This document shows, piece after piece, positions 53,901 through 60,000 of a DNA stretch of 60,000 bases. The position numbers and the translations under genes were made by a program. Under the pieces are notes generated by a model, which was not told the origin of the DNA, did not search any database, and saw only the letters and a list, made by a program, of their open reading frames with translations. The DNA comes from Hydractinia symbiolongicarpus (taxonomy: Eukaryota; Cnidaria; Hydrozoa; Anthoathecata; Hydractiniidae), in NCBI RefSeq assembly GCF_029227915.1, contig NC_079875.1, positions 30,286,001-30,346,000 of the forward strand. The letters run 5' to 3'. How positions within the stretch are numbered: position 1 is the first letter of the stretch; the number at the start of each line of letters is the position of its first letter.

Positions 53901-55316
53901 CACTGGGTATTTAATCTAGGCACAAGAATCTAAAGAGTTGTTTCCATTTTTTCAGACACGTTAGGCTGAAGAATCCTAATCTGTCTTAATTTAGATTTCA
54001 GAAAAATTCTAGTTGTAATAAATGCGTGATTTGTGTAATAATGTGCGTAGTTTGCTTTGTTTAACAGAAGTATGAACTTGATGCATCGACTTTCATAAAA
54101 CATATATTGCGAGAACGACAAATATAGTTAAAATCTCGAGTGAAAATCCCATGTTGGGGTCACACCCAAAGCCCAATCCTTTTTTACCTCTTATAAATGC
54201 AAAGGTCCCTTCCGTATCTGCAAAACCCAAAAGTTCGCGTAAGTGGCTTGGTGTAAACGTCTGTTTTTTATCTCTTTTTTACATAGTGCGTTTGTAATTA
54301 ATTTTAAAGGCTATTTGCCAAAATTGTGCTGTAAAATGTTGTGTACTTTAAGATAAGAGATGTAACCTCAACCTAGTCTACGTTTAACTTGTTATTAAAG
54401 TGTTGAGTATAGGTCAACCAGTAAATATTGAGCAACTAAACCTTAATTTATCAGATAAGAAATGCTATTTGATCCTTATCATGTGTAACCTTAATTGGTT
54501 TTAATAAAATCCTTGTGTTTTGATACATCTATCAATTTACACAACAAATTACATCCTTAAATCCTATTACTAATAGCTTTATGTACGACTTGCACGTTTC
54601 TTATTTACTATATTAAATCAGAAAAACAATTTGAAACATCTGAGTAGATTATGAACTGGTGGCCATGTGATAGAGCATTTTTACTTATATGGCATACAAT
54701 ATGCGCAAAAAACGTTTAAGATATAGTCATCTGGAAAGCAATCATAGAATACACTGTTCTTATTACTGATCAGTTGAAAACATTATCTCTACTGGAAATA
54801 TATTTCTAAAGTATAGCTTAGTCTTAATTGATTTTTAAACAGATTTAACCTGACCCAAAAAAGATTAGAATGTCCCTTTAATTGGTCTGGTTTTATAGAA
54901 ATTACTGGAGTCTGTTTTCTTACTGCAACGTTGTTTAAAGTTTACTTGAAGCAGCTTAAAATTTACAACATGAATATATATTACCATTTATGAAAAAATA
55001 CAATTATAAAGGAAAAGCAATTTGCATGCAAAACCGATCGCCATCTTGAAAAAGAACTCAAGCAGGAAACATCAATGTTATTTTTACGCCATTTTGTTGT
55101 TCAGCGACAAAATTTTGTTACGGAACTTAAAGTAACGTTTTCAAGTTATCAACAAATAGGTAAAATGTTGAGTTTTGACTCTGGATTTGTACATCCATCC
55201 GAAATAAAGTCGCTAAGAGCATAGACGGGTGTATAGAGGCTGAAAAAACCCCAGCCGTAGAGCAACTTTGAGCAACATATATAATTTTATTATATATGAT
55301 TTTTTTTATTATATAT
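50979..55316. other. Host DNA, no gene firmly recognised
   Basis: Short open frames on the minus strand at 52788-53078 and 53405-53644 and on the plus strand at 51827-52012 have no domain I can name. One of them could be an exon. Confidence 0.4.
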
Positions 55317-55405
55317 GATTTTTTGTATTGATACAGGATAATTGTACTTTAGGGTCAACAACCTCGTTTCCAGATTTTATATTTTGGCCGTAAATTTGAT
55401 AAACA
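55317..55405. repeat. Second isolated satellite monomer
   Basis: TTTTTGTATTGATACAGGATAATTGTACTTTAGGGTCAACAACCTCGTTTCC and the following TTGATAAACA match the 941-bp-repeat variant of the satellite. It is embedded in a TA-rich microsatellite-like region (55270-55650). Confidence 0.85.
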
Positions 55406-56194
55406 TATATATAGTTATTGAACTGTTATATTATTTATATTATAATAAGTACATTAAAAACTAATATATATAAATCACACCTAAAGCTAGCTAGCTTAAA
55501 ACTACAGATTTAGATAGAATAATAATAGAACTTAGATAGCATATAGCTAGCTCATTATATATGTTGCTTGACTGTAAAAAATTTATATATATTATAAAAA
55601 TGATAATATATAATGTATAATATATATAAATTTAATATATATATAATGAGGAAGATGTTGAGCATTTTTCAGGTAAGAATAATTTGTTTTAACTATTCGT
55701 TATTAAGATCGAATGACGTACCCATCCCTGGTCAAGAGTTCGAATTTATTAGAATCAAGCAAGATCTCGACAAGGCGATTTGACTATGTGATCTTTAAAC
55801 ATTTGTGGCTCATGTTGTTATATTTATATTATGTTTTGAAATTTGAATATAGAGGAAGCAAGTTGGCTAAAAACATTGGTTGTCAGGTTTTATAACCATT
55901 GAAATGTTTGTTCCCCACAAAATCTAGCTGTCTGTCTGTCAGTTAAATTAGGCTGCTTAAACAACAGTAACATAGAGGTGAATTTTACACCTGTAGGCAT
56001 TCCCAGATATTTCGATCTTATCTGCGCTAACATTATGTTGAGAAAATATCAGGGTGATGTTCGCGTAAAAATTAAAAATATCCATGGTATAACGAAACAC
56101 TATTCTTATAAAAAAACGTGTGCTTTTAAATCCCTTATAATGTTAAAGCATGAGAAAGGAACATCTTCCTTTTTCTATATCCATAACTCTATCT

Positions 56195-56570
56195 CTATAA
56201 TAATAGCCGTCGTCTGTCTCTTCGTGCGTCTGTTTGTTATGAAAACACGAAATAATTATAATAACTTATAAAGGACGGGCTACCCTGTAGATTTTTCCAC
56301 GGGTTAACGTCTAGTCTCTTTAATAATAGCCGCATTCCGTCTGTCTGTGTGTCCGCGAAAACCGCGTCCTATTACGGAAATACGAAATGCGATATATAAA
56401 GGACGGGCGACTCCGTGGATTTTTCCACGGGTTAACGAATAGTCTATGTTGTAATACCCGTATACGTCTGTCTGTCTGTCTATCTGTCATGCAAAATGGT
56501 GCCGAGAGTAGCGAGACGTGCGTAATGCAGTATAGAAAAGATTTCTCCACGGGCCATCGACTAGTACATC
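56195..56570. repeat. Degenerate tandem repeat of about 125 bp, three units, with TCTG runs
   Basis: Three units carry TAATAATAGCCG, (TCTG)n, TATAAAGGACGGGC and GGATTTTTCCACGGGTTAACG in order (phrase starts near 56280, 56415 and 56545). The same TTTTTCCACGGG core appears in inverse at 58961-58974. Confidence 0.75.
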
Positions 56571-56603
56571 TAAAAACAAAACATAATAAAACAATACAGC
56601 AAT

Positions 56604-56989
56604 TACCTTATCGGTAAAAAAAGGCGGAAAAAACATTAGTCGGCAAAAATATAAAGTCGGCAAAAATATTAGTCACTTGGACAAAATTTAGTCACTTCTT
56701 GCAGACTAAATTTTTGAATTTAGTCACTTTTTGGCGACTAAATTTTTTAAGTAAGTCACTAATAAAGAATAATTGCATAAAACTGATGAAAAATTAGCAA
56801 CAAGGTAGAAAAAACGGCAAAAATTTGGTCGGAAAAAAAAGTGCGAGAGGAAGTTAAGTCGGAAAAAAAATCGGAATAAAAGTTTGGTCGGTAATAGAAA
56901 ATTCGGCAAAAATTTTAGTCGGCAAAAAATAATAGTCACCTAGCCAAAATTTAGTCACTTTTTGCCGACTTTTTTTTGCCAATAAGGTA
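56604..56989. mobile_element. MITE-like element of 386 bp with inverted ends
   Basis: The left end TACCTTATCGGTAAAAAAAG and the right end, inverse of TACCTTATTGGCAAAAAAAA, are near-perfect TIRs. The interior is built of repeated (A)GTCGGCAAAAA and TTAGTCACTTTTTG words in both orientations. No coding capacity; flanked by TA-rich sequence, target duplication not resolved. Confidence 0.65.
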
Positions 56990-57178
56990 TGCACAAAACA
57001 ACTAACAACGTTTTGTGGGAGGTAAAGTTGGTAAACAAATCTTGTCCTGGATATACTTAAGCTTATACCTTGTTTATAAAATATAAACGAATCTTTTAGT
57101 TTAGTTTTTTAGTTTTTCTCTAATGTCATATTTTTTTAAGATCACGAGAATACAGCAGTTTCTGAAACAAGGAAAATC

Positions 57179-57421
57179 GTGAAAATCATTGCTCCAAGAA
57201 AATCAAACAGAAATTGGACGCAGTGGTCTAAAGAAGCAAGCGCTGTCGTACTAAAAAGATGCCACAGTTTTATTGTGGGCGACTTGCTGCCAGGAAAAGC
57301 TCTATGTGAAAAGATTATTGAAGAAAACCAAGGCTTGCTTCAAGGTCGTTCCTGGAGAAACATTAAAGATTTCGTGCGAAATCACAAAAGAAACGTGTCG
57401 AAAAAAATGTCAGAGAAATGA
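57179..57421 (+). CDS. Small SANT/Myb-like domain ORF, transposon-associated type
   Basis: About 80 codons from 57179 (GTG in the frame; no clear ATG start) to TGA. The pattern NWTQWSKEASAVVL...GDLLPGKALCEKIIEENQGLL..RSWRNIKDFVRNHKR resembles the short helical DNA-binding tail that ends many transposon-borne ORFs in cnidarians (Trp-spaced helices, PGKxxCEK). The basic C terminus fits DNA binding. The rest of such a gene is not visible upstream, so it is probably the last exon of a gene or a relic. Confidence 0.4.
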   Translation: MKIIAPRKSNRNWTQWSKEASAVVLKRCHSFIVGDLLPGKALCEKIIEENQGLLQGRSWRNIKDFVRNHKRNVSKKMSEK

Positions 57422-57945
57422 TTTAATATATAAATAAAGGAATATGTAATTTAGAATACTGTAAATACTCAATTAAGTCAATTAAAGGGCTTTTTCTAAA
57501 GGTGGGGTTTATTGAAAAAGGTGGTGTTTATAGAACAAAAGTTAACTTATTCCTGTGCACTTATTCTTTTATAACATGTTAGTGTGAAATTTCAGTTTAA
57601 AAATAAAAGGTATATAAGTAAAGGCCAGAATACACTTGTATAATATCATTAAATATATTTTAAAATACAGCTATAATTTTTCTACAATATACTTATAATT
57701 TGTTATAATATCGTTATAATTTCATTTAATTTCATATAATCGTTGCCACAACAACGCTAGCAGATAATAGATGTATAGTCACACAAACAAGAGGCATTCG
57801 AAACCAGATCACCAACAATATTATTAAAATCAAACTCGTTTGATTTTATTCAAATATTATAGCCATGCAGCAAATCACGAGGCTATGACACACATGCCAG
57901 GTGTTGAAATTATACATAAGATATTTAGGTATAAGTGGTAAAAAT

Positions 57946-58657
57946 TTATTTTACATCACACCTGTGCAAAAACACTTTAAAACAAGATTGCTGGTGAACC
58001 CGGAGGGGATATGCAGGGTCTCCATAGATGCACAGTGGATTTCCATTACTGTCATAGCTATGTCGTTGAAGGAGGTTAAGCCCTGAATCTGCCAGCATGC
58101 CACTGCCATGACGTTTTCCCCCTATAGGACCAAACATATTAGCTGTATGCCCATTTCGTGTTACTACTGATTGAAACTTAGGGGCGTGTTAAAGCCCCAA
58201 CAGCTTTCAAGTGGTGCACCCTTGCCAAACTTGGTTGAAAGAATTTAGTATAAAGTATAGTATAAAGTAGTATAAAGTAAAATTTTTCATATGTTGCAAA
58301 ATGATGCACAGTTCAGGTATAGATCTACCAAAACGAGGGACCATATCAAGGTATCTGCAGGGATAAGCAAACCATTTTAGTAGGGTGCATAGTACTTCTA
58401 TCGATGTGCATACGGTGCCATTAGAACAGCAAATATTATCTGGTATTTGTAAAGCATCATTAAGCCTGTAAATACTATTCTTCAAAAAACGAAATTCAAT
58501 TCTACACTCATCATCACATAATAGTTCAAGATTATATCTATCATACATCCAATAGGGTATTTCTGGATTTTTTGATGAGCACAAATTCATCATCAGTGAT
58601 CATATTATCGTCATAAGCTAAAAGCAACGATTCTCTAACGGTTTTTAACTTAGGCAT
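57946..58657 (-). pseudogene. PIF/Harbinger (HARBI1-like) transposase relic
   Basis: DDE-type transposase of the PIF/Harbinger superfamily. An N-terminal ATG at complement 58657 begins PKLKTVRESLLLAYDD. After a frameshift (about 58590) the frame continues with YDRYNLELLCDDECRIEFRF, LNDALQIPDNI and WFAYPCRYLDMVPRFGR (to about 58290), the conserved N-terminal region of these proteins. A further fragment at 58137-57946 contains RRH-type KRHGSGMLADSGL and the catalytic-region ICIYGDPAYP-like CIYGDPAYPLRV. The part between (first Asp) and after is missing, so the copy is dead. Confidence 0.75.
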
Positions 58658-58871
58658 TTTTTAGTTGCTGTTTTTTCGCTCGCTACCTTCAATATTGATT
58701 TCTCCCGCGGCAACGCAACAGCATAGACGCACGTAATTGTATGCCTAAGTCAACTTCGACATTTGACACCTTAACCTACTTTTCAAACCGATTAAAATTC
58801 ACATTACCATAGCAACAATATGCACTTGCATTGTACCTAAAAATGTCAGACTATAAGACACTGCAACCGTG

Positions 58872-59793
58872 TCGTAAAATTGTGGACAATACACAAAATC
58901 GTGTAGCAAAACGATTGCTAAAGTATTATTATTATTACTAGTCGATAAGGCCCGTGGAAAAATCCACTTAGGCAGAAGGACAATGGAAAAGTAGGTTGTT
59001 TTAGATTTTTTGCTGACATCAGCAGTGCAATCACAAAAATATTTGGCGAAATTTAGTTTATACGTTGCCTGTACTATGCAGATGTTAAAACGCTGACCAG
59101 GAAAATGTATATGATCATATCTTTTTGATAAGCAGTTAATGAGACATAAGGGTTTTAACATTTTGCTGATGTCAGCAATGGCCAGTCAAACCCCCCAAAT
59201 TTTTTTTTTAGAAATTTGTATACCTGCTGCCTTCATTGTATAGGTCTTGAAACGCTTATCAAGTAAATGTACAAGATCGCGTATTTTTCACAAACGGTTG
59301 CAGAGATATTAGGATTTGAAGGTTTTTCGATGACGTCATCAACCCGTCCATTCCGAAACGGATTCGGGGACCCAGGTTTGGGAAAATTACCCAAATTGGT
59401 CCTAGTTGGTCCCTAGTTACCCACGCGGTGAAAAATCATTGACGTCACCACCTCGTTTCCAACTTATTTGGCCTCAAAGTTTTAGGTGCACTGTAATGGC
59501 TTCATTAATTTATTATAGGATATTGACGTTTAAGTAGTGTTATTTTCGTCGCGTCGTAACGTCAGAAATTTTAACATATTAGACATTCATTTTTCGGCAA
59601 CATCAAAGGAAAATGAAGACATCCACTTTGCCTGTCACAGACACACAGACACACCTAGCGTATTATTATAGAGATTATTGTTGTAATGTGATAAAGTGTC
59701 AACCGCCTTGAGGGTACTGCTGGCGCTTTTATTAGATTCGTAAAATTGTGGACAATACACAAAATCGTGTAGCAAAACGATTGCTAAAGTATA
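58872..59793. mobile_element. About 0.87 kb segment flanked by a 54-bp direct repeat
   Basis: TCGTAAAATTGTGGACAATA and the following 34 bp, to GCTAAAGTAT, occur at 58872-58925 and again at 59739-59793. The segment between begins TATTATTATTACTAGTCGAT with GGCCCGTGGAAAAATCCAC and contains TGACGTCA-type words (59329-59336, 59440-59447). It looks like an insertion that duplicated its flank, or a tandem duplication. No coding frame. Confidence 0.6.
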
Positions 59794-60000
59794 GCGCTGT
59801 TCTGCCCAATCTTAGACGCTGCCCAATCTTTGGACATAAAAATGCCCAGTCTTAAGACTGGTCGGCGTAACAAGATTGGGCTGGAGACCGTGTTAGACCC
59901 ATCTTTAGACGCCTTTTAAATTCTAAAGAAACTGTTGTTTGCAAGACCCAACAACCATTCTCAGCCACATTAAAACTTGGGATATATGATGTTTTGTTTT

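Overview
The window is metazoan nuclear DNA, most likely from a cnidarian and probably a hydrozoan. It is AT-rich and intron-bearing, and it holds a TRIM-type RING/B-box gene, canonical ankyrin exons, relics of tyrosine-recombinase, Mutator-like and PIF/Harbinger elements, a large satellite block, and one long Polinton/Maverick (adintovirus-like) element. The species cannot be named from sequence alone.

Layout. 1-6660: AT-rich DNA with the 3' part of a DIRS-like tyrosine recombinase, an inverted repeat, and relics of transposon genes. 6661-15047: satellite array of about 120-126 bp monomers. 15048-32876: a 17.8 kb Polinton, bounded by two 422-bp terminal inverted repeats (TIRs) and a short duplication of satellite target DNA. 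32877-41812: more of the same satellite, with 861-bp and 941-bp higher-order repeats, interrupted by an insertion of about 0.9 kb carrying a different 128-bp tandem repeat. 41813-60000: host-like DNA with an ankyrin exon, a TRIM-like gene, several repeat families, MITE-like elements, a SANT-like ORF and a Harbinger transposase relic.

The Polinton encodes, left to right: a TIR-started protein-primed DNA polymerase B; a membrane protein; a Fic-domain protein; two small membrane proteins; an A32/FtsK-type packaging ATPase; small ORFs; a BRO-N protein with a coiled coil; a DD(35)E integrase (minus); a truncated capsid-like protein (minus); a coiled-coil/membrane protein; a large unassigned protein (minus) divergent from a penton-like protein; a membrane coiled-coil protein; a SAP-like protein; an OB-like small protein; and a TIR-started ankyrin-repeat protein (minus). 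Replication (PolB), integration, packaging and capsid modules are all present. Most of them are broken by stops, frameshifts or deletions, so this is a decayed copy. No adenain-like protease was recognised.

The most interesting structure is not in the gene list. (1) Both TIRs carry a CRE-like palindrome, a TATA-like box, and the first ~50 codons of a protein, so the two end genes share a promoter and an N-terminal leader. (2) Nearly every gene end in the element is followed by a perfect hairpin. These fall into two sequence families: TTTTGTGA-type at single gene ends and GATCTAGT-type between convergent genes. This resembles the palindromic mRNA 3' ends known from giant viruses. (3) Start codons sit directly behind TATAATAAA, TATAAGAAA or TAAATG motifs. 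(4) One divergent gene pair has both start codons inside a single 24-bp perfect palindrome. (5) The ankyrin gene carries a 35-residue piece of a foreign polymerase B, and PolB itself carries a 141-codon CxxC-rich insert.
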